38,898 nucleotides of DNA from NCBI GenBank assembly GCA_001797675.1, contig MGQB01000022.1, forward strand, positions 1 through 38,898, in the 5' to 3' direction. This DNA is from Deltaproteobacteria bacterium RBG_13_43_22 (lineage in GTDB: Bacteria > Desulfobacterota > RBG-13-43-22). This document shows, piece after piece, positions 8,106 to 14,952 of this stretch. The notes beneath the pieces are model-generated. The model was given only the letters and a program-made list of their open reading frames with translations, was not told the origin of the DNA and did not search any database. The translations under genes and the position numbers were made by a program. Each line of letters begins with the position of its first letter. Within the stretch, counting starts at the first letter, position 1.

Positions 8106-8237
8106 TTAATCGAAGAATAACTTATTATTAATGATATCGGGCGGGAGGTTGAGAATGCTTTCGTATTCCCGCAAGGCCTGATGGGCTTTGGCCAATTCCT
8201 GGGCAGGTGTTCTATTGGTCTTTGGTTTTGGGCTCAT
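8106..8237 (-). CDS. small hypothetical protein (43 aa)
   Basis: A short reading frame beginning MSPKPKTNRTPAQELAKAHQ and ending INNKLFFD. The amphipathic middle (AHQALREYESILNLPPD) looks like a real helix rather than random translation. Only a weak GGGGAT precedes the ATG. It ends 42 bases upstream of the hydrolase start at 8063, in the same direction, so it could be co-transcribed. I do not recognise a family; a real small protein is plausible, not certain. Confidence 0.35.
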   Translation of the reverse strand: MSPKPKTNRTPAQELAKAHQALREYESILNLPPDIINNKLFFD

Positions 8238-8403
8238 AGGGTCATCCCCGGCTGCAAATTGGTCATCGTTACTTCGCGGGATTACGGTGACTCAATCGGG
8301 CCAAATCCCCAAACAATTCGGATCAACATAGGGTATGCATGAGGATTTAAGTTTACAGCCGGTGGGTCTCAGAGTCAATGATAAAAAAGATTTAAAGAAC
8401 CCC

Positions 8404-10221
8404 TCAATCAGAAACCAAGGGGAAGCGTACGATCATCGTCGTGGAATTTTTGCCTATCTTCACTTCGATTTGCCCTTTGAGCAATCGGACAAGGCGATGG
8501 GTGATATAGATCCCCCGCCCCCGGCTCTCTCCTTCCAGGAGTTTGAGTCGATCCTCTTCGGAAATCTGCCCCGTATTGGCGATTTCGGCGCAGGCCCAAT
8601 GACTTTCAACATAGGTCCGTACAGAAAGAGTCCCTCCTTGCATAGGGATGGCCTTGGTGGCGTTGTTGAGCAGGTTATCCAAAATGCGTTCCAGGTGGAT
8701 GACGTAACAACGTACCGGCAGAGGGTCGTGGAAAGGTCCTTCCTGAAGGGCTACATTGGCCTTTAGCATCTCTTTGATGGCTTCCTGGTTTATCTCAAAC
8801 CGTTTTTTAAGGATCTCCGTCAGGTTGACGAGTTGTTCATTACCGGCCTGATGAATGCTTAAAGCCATCTCCTGCATCCGATTGGTCTCGTCCACCAAAA
8901 TATCCAGGTATTTCCTGACAGCCGCATTTTCTTCCTCGGGGGTTTCCAGGGCCAGAATGGTTTTCAGCCTCCGGGCGAACCCGGCGATGGCGATGGCCGG
9001 GTTTTTGAAATCATGGAGGGTGTCATCCAACTGCTCCATCCTCTGGGCCTGCATAAGCTCCCGGCCTAAAAAAAGGAAGATTTCGATCTCCCACTCGCTG
9101 TACCCTTTTCTTAGGTCCAAGGCATCAAAGGTCATGAAATGGGTAACCTCTTCACCGACTTTCAGCGGGATATAAAGGATGGAGTTAATGTTGTAGCTGG
9201 CCGCAAACTTTTTTAGATTGTGGGAGATTTTTTTACTTCTCTGAGGGTCGATGACCAGGACATAGGAGGGGGTCACCATTTCATAGGGAGATTCCTCTGT
9301 GTAGCTCGCCCGCTTAAGAACGAGTTCAATGGCCGGCTCGCTTTTAACCGGAAAACTTTTTCCAATACCGTGATACCCGGGTGTTTCAGGGTAGCCGGCT
9401 TCAAGGACCACTTGTTCCATGTTCCCCGAAACCGAAAAGAGGGCACAACTTTGAACATTGATAATGTCGGCAATTTCGGGAATCACCCGGTTGAAGACAT
9501 CCTTCATCTTCACCCCTTCCCGGGAACCGATTTTCTGGAATACCTTCTGAACAATGGCTTCCTTCTTTTCGTTGATCTTGTAAAGCGAGAGGATCTTTTT
9601 CCGGGCAATGACAAAGCTGAGTCTCCGAGCCATGAGTTCGGCCATTTGGATATCCAGCGGAGGAAAGTTGCGGTCTTCTTCGGGGTAATAGATTTGTATA
9701 ACGCCCACCGTCTCTCTTTCATGGGGAAAGAAACGGGGTATGGCGAAAGGGACGGCCATCAGGGAATGGGCCCCCCGGCGGGTGATAACGTCTTTATCTC
9801 CATAAAGGTCTTCATGAAGGATGCTGGGAACCAGATAAGTCTTTTGGGTCTTGACCACTTCTCCGGCAACGGTGTTTTCCAGCGGGATGTAGGTTTCCCG
9901 GGCAGCCTCCTGATAGGGATGCGATCCGTAAGAAAGCATCTGGCCGGTATTGGGATCGTAAATTCTGACTGACGCCGACAAGGCCCCCAGGAATTCCACC
10001 ATGTATCCGGTGACCTTGGTCAGGATCTCCGGTTCGGCCAGGTCCGGGCTGATTTCGATGATTTCATCAACCTTATGCGATATTTCGTTCAGAAAATCAG
10101 GGAGGAAAGACTTCATCAGTCTCGCCGCCAGATCATCCCAAAAGGCTTCATCCTGAACCGGTAAGGCCCAGGGTTCATTTCGCATGACCTTGATCAGTTT
10201 GTCGATGGAATGCCCGATCAT
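8404..10221 (-). CDS. GAF-domain sensor histidine kinase
   Basis: A 605-residue cytoplasmic sensor kinase. Two GAF domains occupy about 60-205 and 235-385. The phosphorylation region is LHDFKNPAIAIAGFARRL with His403, and the ATPase domain has an N-box, NLLNNATKAI; its G1 box is unusual (EIANTGQISEED in place of DNGxGI) and the G2 region is short (GRGIYITHRLVR), so nucleotide binding may be altered. There is no membrane segment. It starts 16 bases after the LUD gene and is almost certainly its operon partner. No response regulator is adjacent. Confidence 0.85.
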   Translation of the reverse strand: MIGHSIDKLIKVMRNEPWALPVQDEAFWDDLAARLMKSFLPDFLNEISHKVDEIIEISPDLAEPEILTKVTGYMVEFLGALSASVRIYDPNTGQMLSYGSHPYQEAARETYIPLENTVAGEVVKTQKTYLVPSILHEDLYGDKDVITRRGAHSLMAVPFAIPRFFPHERETVGVIQIYYPEEDRNFPPLDIQMAELMARRLSFVIARKKILSLYKINEKKEAIVQKVFQKIGSREGVKMKDVFNRVIPEIADIINVQSCALFSVSGNMEQVVLEAGYPETPGYHGIGKSFPVKSEPAIELVLKRASYTEESPYEMVTPSYVLVIDPQRSKKISHNLKKFAASYNINSILYIPLKVGEEVTHFMTFDALDLRKGYSEWEIEIFLFLGRELMQAQRMEQLDDTLHDFKNPAIAIAGFARRLKTILALETPEEENAAVRKYLDILVDETNRMQEMALSIHQAGNEQLVNLTEILKKRFEINQEAIKEMLKANVALQEGPFHDPLPVRCYVIHLERILDNLLNNATKAIPMQGGTLSVRTYVESHWACAEIANTGQISEEDRLKLLEGESRGRGIYITHRLVRLLKGQIEVKIGKNSTTMIVRFPLVSD

Positions 10222-10236
10222 TTTATACCCGTTCTC

Positions 10237-10881
10237 TCAATACCCCATGGACTCGCCGACCAGTTTGATATGGATCCGGTCCTTGACCATATGGCCTTCA
10301 ATGATGGACCACATATTACAGATACGGGTGGGAGTCCGGCAGTCGTTGCAGATACCGGTTTCTACACATGGGTTGGGCAGTCCGTAGCGGATGTTGTTCA
10401 AGGGGGCGGCGTGATGTTTGACCCGTTTTAAGGCCGTTTCCAGATCCGGGACCACTTTATTCATTCCCACCACCAGGATGACCTTTTTAGGGCCGAAGGC
10501 CATGGCCGCCACCCGGTTTCCCATCCCGTCAAGATTAACCAGTATCCCGTTTAAGGTAATGGCGTTAGTGCTGGAAATCATGAGGTCGGCCGAAAGGCCC
10601 CGGCGGCGCTGCTCCAGTCCTTCTTCCGGGGACAATTCGGGCAGGTAAGGGTCGATGACCGTAACACCGGGGAGGGCCTTGACCGACTCCCAAAGGCCGA
10701 TCTCCACCAGCGACGTCGAGCCGCAGCGATATACGGTTGTCCCTTCGGGAATCATTTTGATCACTTCTTCTTTGGCCTGATGGATGGTCGGGGCGAAACT
10801 TCCGGCCATCCGTTTTTTCCCCAGTTCGGCGATGATATGCCTGGCGACCTTTTCATGGTACTTTTCTTGAATCAAATCCAT
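10237..10881 (-). CDS. LUD-domain protein (LutC-like)
   Basis: A 214-residue LUD (DUF162) protein. Typical segments are YRCGSTSLVEIGLWESV, SADLMISSTNAITLNGILVN, GPKKVILVVGMNKVV and the C-terminal VETGICNDCRTPTRICNMW. LutC is part of the LutABC lactate-oxidation complex, but stand-alone LUD proteins with this cysteine-bearing tail are common in anaerobes and their role is unclear. LutA and LutB are not adjacent. It leads a two-gene operon with a GAF histidine kinase, which suggests a role in sensing or redox signalling rather than lactate use; that is inference. Confidence 0.8.
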   Translation of the reverse strand: MDLIQEKYHEKVARHIIAELGKKRMAGSFAPTIHQAKEEVIKMIPEGTTVYRCGSTSLVEIGLWESVKALPGVTVIDPYLPELSPEEGLEQRRRGLSADLMISSTNAITLNGILVNLDGMGNRVAAMAFGPKKVILVVGMNKVVPDLETALKRVKHHAAPLNNIRYGLPNPCVETGICNDCRTPTRICNMWSIIEGHMVKDRIHIKLVGESMGY

Positions 10882-10953
10882 CTTTTTCTCCTTACCATCC
10901 CTTCTAAAGGTTTTTTTTATCCCATTTCACATGAAATCGATTATGATAGTTTT

Positions 10954-10981
10954 ATTATAGTCAAAACGTCTCGATGTTCAA
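10954..10981 (-). promoter_or_regulatory. sigma-70-type promoter of the LUD/kinase operon
   Basis: On the minus strand TTGAAC (10976-10981) and TATAAT (10954-10959) are separated by 16 bases, about 70 bases upstream of the LUD start at 10881. This is a strong match by pattern. Confidence 0.55.
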
Positions 10982-11119
10982 GTGTTATCTTAGTCCGAAG
11001 GAATCGGAACCGGAAAAGAAAACACCGGTTATGGTCCAATTTATATTTTTACAAAAGGCTCAATAATATGCTAAAAAATAATAAAATCCTGACTAAAGAT
11101 ATTTGAAATTATAAGCGGG

Positions 11120-11332
11120 TCATAGGGGGTCTTGTTTTTGGGGATTGTCCAAAGGGTAATTATGAGTTTCCAATTCGGCCAGGACGGCTAAGTTTGGTTC
11201 AATGCAGGGCATACACCCAAGCCTTTTTCGGGCAATGGTGTAGGCCTGTCTCTGAATCAGGTTCAATATTTGGCCCGGCAAAGAAGCTTATGACTCGGGG
11301 GTGGACAACCCCAAAAACAAGACCCCCTATGA
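11120..11332 (+). repeat. structured repeat family 2, copy A (about 213 bp)
   Basis: The left arm, beginning TCATAGGGGGTCTTGTTTTT and running to about 11151, pairs with the right arm 11302-11332: 24 consecutive base pairs, one extra base, then seven more. Just inside the arms are CCAAAGGGTA (11149-11158) and GGTGGAC (11300-11306), which also occur at the same places in copies at 19757-19963 and 24028-24255. The arm sequences differ between copies while pairing is kept. It carries no gene. With 10882-11119 and 11333-11544 it fills the space between the divergent LUD and thioesterase genes; 11428-11444 or so also holds the palindrome GCCGGTTTAAAACCGGC. Confidence 0.8.
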
Positions 11333-11559
11333 TCCTTGTATAAAATGTTAGAGATAAATTCTCAGATTTAAAAGTATGTATCTAATAGGGGATCATCATG
11401 CGGGGAAATTTCCCAAATTTATCGATGCCGGTTTAAAACCGGCCGCTATGGGGATTGACAAGGGAGATCCAGGGGAATTCAGCTTGTATTTTCGTAATCG
11501 TAAGTGACGGTCAATACCGGATTCTTAATTGAACGGTTGGTCGGATGGAAGGAGAAATT

Positions 11560-12060
11560 GTGCAAGGGAAAAAGATAGAAAACAGCCAAATCACTATTGT
11601 TCTACAGATGACCGCCCAAGACGCCAATCTCGCCGGGAATGTTCACGGCGGCGTGGTCATGAAACAGATCGATTCCACCGCCGGGATAGTGGCCGCCCGT
11701 CATGCAAGTTGTAACGTGGTCACCGCCTCTATTGATCGGCTGGATTTTTACAACCCGGTTTATATTGGGGACCTTTTGACGCTCAAAGCCTGTGTGAATT
11801 TGGTGGGCAAAACCTCTATCGAGGTCGGAGTCCGAGTGGAAGCCGAAAATTTCCTGACCGGCGAGGTCCGGCATACGGCATCGGCTTATCTCACCTTTGT
11901 CGCCCTGGGAGACCAGGGGCGGCCTACTCAGGTCCCTCCCCTGATCCTCGAATCGAAAGAGGAGATACGCCGCAACCAAGAAGCCAAGGCCCGAAGGAAG
12001 ATGAGGCTGGCTGAAAAAATCCGGGAGAAAAAAATTCAGACTCTTCAGGACAAGGAATAA
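11560..12060 (+). CDS. acyl-CoA thioesterase, hotdog fold (YciA-like)
   Basis: A single-hotdog thioesterase of the YciA/BFIT type, hydrolysing acyl-CoA to free acid and CoA. The motif DANLAGNVHGGVVMKQID is the family signature (N..GN.HGG...D), followed by ASCNVVTASIDRLDFYNPVYIGD. A GTG start at 11560 is preferred, since GGAAGGAGA lies 5-8 bases before it and homologues begin here; the ATG at 11545 would put this ribosome site inside the gene. The C-terminal tail after about residue 130 is strongly charged (EEIRRNQEAKARRKMRLAEK) and probably helical. It is followed after 4 bases by lgt. Confidence 0.85.
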   Translation: MQGKKIENSQITIVLQMTAQDANLAGNVHGGVVMKQIDSTAGIVAARHASCNVVTASIDRLDFYNPVYIGDLLTLKACVNLVGKTSIEVGVRVEAENFLTGEVRHTASAYLTFVALGDQGRPTQVPPLILESKEEIRRNQEAKARRKMRLAEKIREKKIQTLQDKE

Positions 12061-12064
12061 TATT

Positions 12065-12880
12065 ATGTTGCCTTATCCAAATATCGATCCGGTCTTGATT
12101 GGTTTCGGTCCCCTCCAGATTCGCTGGTATGGTTTGATGTATCTGCTGGGGTTTTTGTTTTCCTATCTGGTCGTTCGTTATCAACTGGCCAGGCAGAAAT
12201 CCCCGTTATTGTCAAAAGATCAATTATTGGATCTTTATTTCTACCTGGTCCTGGGGTTGATCCTCGGGGCGCGGCTGGGCTATGTCCTCTTCTATAACTT
12301 GAAAGAGTATTGGCAGCACCCCTTGGAGTTGGTGGCCGTCTGGCATGGCGGGATGTCCTTTCACGGCGGGTTGTTAGGTGTGCTTTTGGCCGTTTGGTGG
12401 TACTGCCGGAAAAACAGAATTTCTCTTTTGGCCTTGGGAGATCTGATAATTGTTACCGCCCCGATAGGCTTAGGCTTGGGGAGGCTGGCCAATTTTATCA
12501 ACGGGGAGCTTTTTGGGCGGGTGACCTCGGTTCCTTGGGGAATGATTTTCCCTCAAGGGGGGCCCTGGCCCCGACATCCCTCTCAGCTTTACGAGGCGTT
12601 TCTGGAAGGGGGGGTGCTTTTCTTTCTCCTTTGGATCCATAAAAGCAGAAAAGCTTTTTCCGGTATCTTGGTATCATACTTTTTAATTTGGTATGGTCTA
12701 TTTCGAATCCTGGTCGAATTTTTTCGTGAACCCGATGTGCAGATCGGTTATCTGTGGGGGTTTTTAACCATGGGTCAGCTGCTCAGTGTCCTGATGATCC
12801 TGGCCGGCTTTTCCCTGGTCGTTTGCCGACGGGGGGAAAAAACTACTCAGGGTGAACGTCAGCGGCAAAAGTCTCCTTAA
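12065..12880 (+). CDS. lgt: prolipoprotein diacylglyceryl transferase
   Basis: Lgt transfers diacylglycerol from phosphatidylglycerol to the lipobox cysteine of pre-lipoproteins in the inner membrane. The 271-residue protein has the expected seven hydrophobic segments, the WHGGMSFHGG loop with the essential histidine, GRLANFINGELFGRVTS (the Lgt signature) and HPSQLYEAFLEG. It lies 4 bases after the thioesterase, in one transcript. An imperfectly bounded but clear palindromic terminator follows at 12922-12946. The short basic tail (RRGEKTTQGERQRQKSP) is cytoplasmic. Confidence 0.95.
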   Translation: MLPYPNIDPVLIGFGPLQIRWYGLMYLLGFLFSYLVVRYQLARQKSPLLSKDQLLDLYFYLVLGLILGARLGYVLFYNLKEYWQHPLELVAVWHGGMSFHGGLLGVLLAVWWYCRKNRISLLALGDLIIVTAPIGLGLGRLANFINGELFGRVTSVPWGMIFPQGGPWPRHPSQLYEAFLEGGVLFFLLWIHKSRKAFSGILVSYFLIWYGLFRILVEFFREPDVQIGYLWGFLTMGQLLSVLMILAGFSLVVCRRGEKTTQGERQRQKSP

Positions 12881-12921
12881 CCCCCATCGGCAAGAACACT
12901 CCCACCCACCTTCTTTTCCCT

Positions 12922-12946
12922 TAATCCCCTATGGGATTGGGGATTA
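12922..12946. terminator. bidirectional terminator between lgt and the small secreted protein
   Basis: TAATCCCC (12922-12929) and GGGGATTA (12939-12946) form a perfect 8-bp stem with a 9-base loop; CCTTTTTCTTTT follows on the plus strand. It lies between two convergent genes and overlaps the stop codon of the minus-strand gene. Confidence 0.6.
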
Positions 12947-13384
12947 CCTTTTTCTTTTGGGACAAAGGGCGCTATATAAGGCTTCTCCCATTGAACGGGG
13001 GGATATCGACTCAGCTTGAGTCGATTCATTGGTATTCAAGGAAGACAAGAGGTTTTCGTCTTGGTCAAATTCTTTAATCGACAAGAGTTTTCCGGTTCGC
13101 TTTTTGCAATTAATTTCCCACAATCGCATTGTGATCGCCCCACCCTTTTTCCCCCTTGCCTTGGATTTCTGCCGGTTAGAGCCCACCCTTTTTTCCCAAA
13201 CCAGAACGGTTGTTGAAGATACCCGGATGACACTGTCTTGGTCATAGGCAAAATAACTGCCGTCTGATTGTTTGCCGGAGAAAGGTTTCCATTCTTCGGC
13301 CTTGACCTTTTCCTGGCCGTTCAATAGGACCCATAATAAAAAGAACGTTAAGAAAACCTCCTTTTTATATTTAGTCCGGTCCAT
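12944..13384 (-). CDS. small secreted protein, surface-adhesin-E-like
   Basis: A 146-residue protein with a signal peptide (KEVFLTFFLLWVLLNGQEKVKA) and a mature part opening EEWKPFSGKQSDGSYFAYD, then VWEKRV, MRLWEINCKKRTGKLLS. This pattern (W-x-P with YYD and a later E-x-DC) resembles the surface-adhesin protein E family seen in many Proteobacteria, whose members are mostly of unknown function. Cysteines at the middle and near the C-terminus may form a disulfide. It is alone on its strand and its role cannot be told from context. Confidence 0.65.
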   Translation of the reverse strand: MDRTKYKKEVFLTFFLLWVLLNGQEKVKAEEWKPFSGKQSDGSYFAYDQDSVIRVSSTTVLVWEKRVGSNRQKSKARGKKGGAITMRLWEINCKKRTGKLLSIKEFDQDENLLSSLNTNESTQAESISPRSMGEALYSALCPKRKR

Positions 13385-13842
13385 TATAAGCCCCCTTTCA
13401 GAGAGTAACTTAGGGTCAGGTCTTGAAATAAAGGTTTTATGGTTAGGATATTCCCAGCTAAATATCTTCTTTTAAGGGTTGTGGTTTATTGGGGGATTCT
13501 TTATATTACAGGTAAAATAGAGATAGCACAGGTAAGGGTAAAGAAAAAGGGATATTTCATGGCCTGCCCCCAGGATCCCTTTGCTCGTTTTTCAGACTGC
13601 ATTGGGAAGACCGATTCTAAAAATGTTTAACGAAGATAAAAAATTGGGAAACCTGGATATATCGGTGATATTATAATAATGGAAGAAGAACCATAAAATA
13701 ACCCCCAAAAGACCTGCCTGTTGACTCCGAGAGGGCAATCGGAGAAGAAGATTATTTTTGCTTTCCGCCTGCCTCGGAACCGAAAGGAAGGTCCTCTGCG
13801 TCTAAGGTAATCGGCTGAGCAGGGTAAGCCTAAGGAGGATTT
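13385..13842. other. gene-free region upstream of the FecR operon
   Basis: 458 bases without a convincing gene; a 63-codon frame at 13439 has no ribosome site and unlikely composition. A TATTATAAT-like segment at about 13668-13678 could be a -10 box. At 13732-13751 CTCCGA and TCGGAG form a small stem. CCTGCCT occurs at two places, and the last 120 bases are rich in short complementary blocks, suggesting a structured 5' leader for the operon. AGGAGG lies at the end, directly before the FecR start. Confidence 0.3.
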
Positions 13843-14313
13843 GTGAAAAAAATAGTCGGCTGGCTGGTGATTGTTTTTCTGCTCACTGTTCCAACCGTAA
13901 GGGCTGCGGAATTATCGGTAGGAACGGTTAAAACGGTGAAGGGGACGGTCTCCCTCTTCAGAAACAACCAGATTTTACCCATTCATGAGGGAGATAAGAT
14001 TTTCAAGGATGACGGATTAAGGACCGGTCGGGAAAGTTCTTTGGGGATGGTTTTCAAGGATGACACCCTTTTATCACTCGGCCCGAACAGTGAAATCATT
14101 GTCAAGGAATTCCTGTTTTCCCCGGGCGAAGGAAAGCTGTCTTGGGTCGCCAGGCTGGTTAAGGGAACCGCCGCCTGTTTGACCGGGATCATTGCCAAAC
14201 TTTCTCCGCAATCGGTTCGTTTTGAAACACCGGTGGCCCATGTGGGAATTCGTGGTACCCGGTTTGCCGCACAGGTACAGGAGGATAAGGAGGGCGGACA
14301 TGAAAACCAATAG
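13843..14313 (+). CDS. FecR-domain periplasmic protein
   Basis: A 156-residue exported protein: signal peptide 1-21 (VIVFLLTVPTVRAA), then a FecR domain with GTVKTVKGTVSLFRN, GDKIFKDDGLRTGRESSLGM and, at its end, FETPVAHVGIRGTRFAAQV. Stand-alone FecR domains of this kind sit in the periplasm or envelope and often accompany OmpA-like and CHASE2 signalling proteins. The start codon is a GTG at 13843 with AAGGAGG about 6 bases upstream. It overlaps the OmpA-family gene by 14 bases and opens a three-gene operon. Confidence 0.85.
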   Translation: MKKIVGWLVIVFLLTVPTVRAAELSVGTVKTVKGTVSLFRNNQILPIHEGDKIFKDDGLRTGRESSLGMVFKDDTLLSLGPNSEIIVKEFLFSPGEGKLSWVARLVKGTAACLTGIIAKLSPQSVRFETPVAHVGIRGTRFAAQVQEDKEGGHENQ

Positions 14314-14908
14314 GCTTTTGATGGCCGTTCTGCTGTTTCTATTTTCCTTGAATGCCTGCTGTGTTATCGGGAAAAACCTGTTTGTCCTTTTGCCGGATCC
14401 GGATGGCCGGACGGGGAAAATCAGGGTATTCAACCAGGGGGGAGATCGGCTTTTAACCGAACCAAGGCAGGCGACCGAGGTTAAGGATACCTTGACTATC
14501 CCTTCGCCACCGATGGTCATGGATGAAGCCGAGATCGAATTTCTGTTCGGGGTCGCACTGGCCGCCCAGCCTGAACCTCCTTTGCATTATCTGTTGTATT
14601 TCCAAGAGGGGGCGACTTTGCTGACAGAGGATTCCCAGAAATTGATTCCGGAAATCCTTGCCGAGGTGTCCGCAAGAAGAATCACGGAGGTTGCTATTGT
14701 CGGCCACACCGACCGGATCGGATCCCAGGAGGAAAATTTCAAATTGGGTTTTAATCGGGCCAGGACGGTTAAGGATTTATTGATCGGGCGAGGGGTGAAT
14801 GAGCAGATTCTTGAAGTTGTTTCCCACGGGGAGGATAATCCCTTGATCCATACGCCCGACGAGGTTGCCGAACCCCGGAACAGAAGGGTGGAAATCATTC
14901 TTAGATAG
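14300..14908 (+). CDS. OmpA-family lipoprotein-like protein
   Basis: A protein of about 202 residues. Start at 14300 is chosen for its AAGGAGG and because it opens a signal sequence (LLMAVLLFLFSLNACCV) with a lipobox-like L-N-A-C, so it may be an outer-membrane lipoprotein. Residues from about 95 form an OmpA C-terminal domain (LLYFQEGATLLTEDSQKL, VAIVGHTDRIGSQEENF, NRARTVKDLLIGRGV, PRNRRVEIILR), which binds peptidoglycan. It overlaps the FecR gene and precedes the CHASE2/HD-GYP gene, so it probably anchors or reports envelope state to this signalling unit. Confidence 0.85.
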   Translation: MKTNRLLMAVLLFLFSLNACCVIGKNLFVLLPDPDGRTGKIRVFNQGGDRLLTEPRQATEVKDTLTIPSPPMVMDEAEIEFLFGVALAAQPEPPLHYLLYFQEGATLLTEDSQKLIPEILAEVSARRITEVAIVGHTDRIGSQEENFKLGFNRARTVKDLLIGRGVNEQILEVVSHGEDNPLIHTPDEVAEPRNRRVEIILR

Positions 14909-14952
14909 TCCGAACCTTATCCCCGCTTGAGCTGAAGGAAGGAAAAAACAAT

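Noticed and set aside
13439..13630. A 63-codon protein between the adhesin-E-like gene and FecR
   Set aside because: No ribosome site, unlikely composition and no recognisable motif.
13720..13842. A GEMM-type c-di-GMP riboswitch before the FecR/HD-GYP operon
   Set aside because: The conserved GGGACGCAAAGCC-like block and matching second stem are missing; only general foldability is seen.
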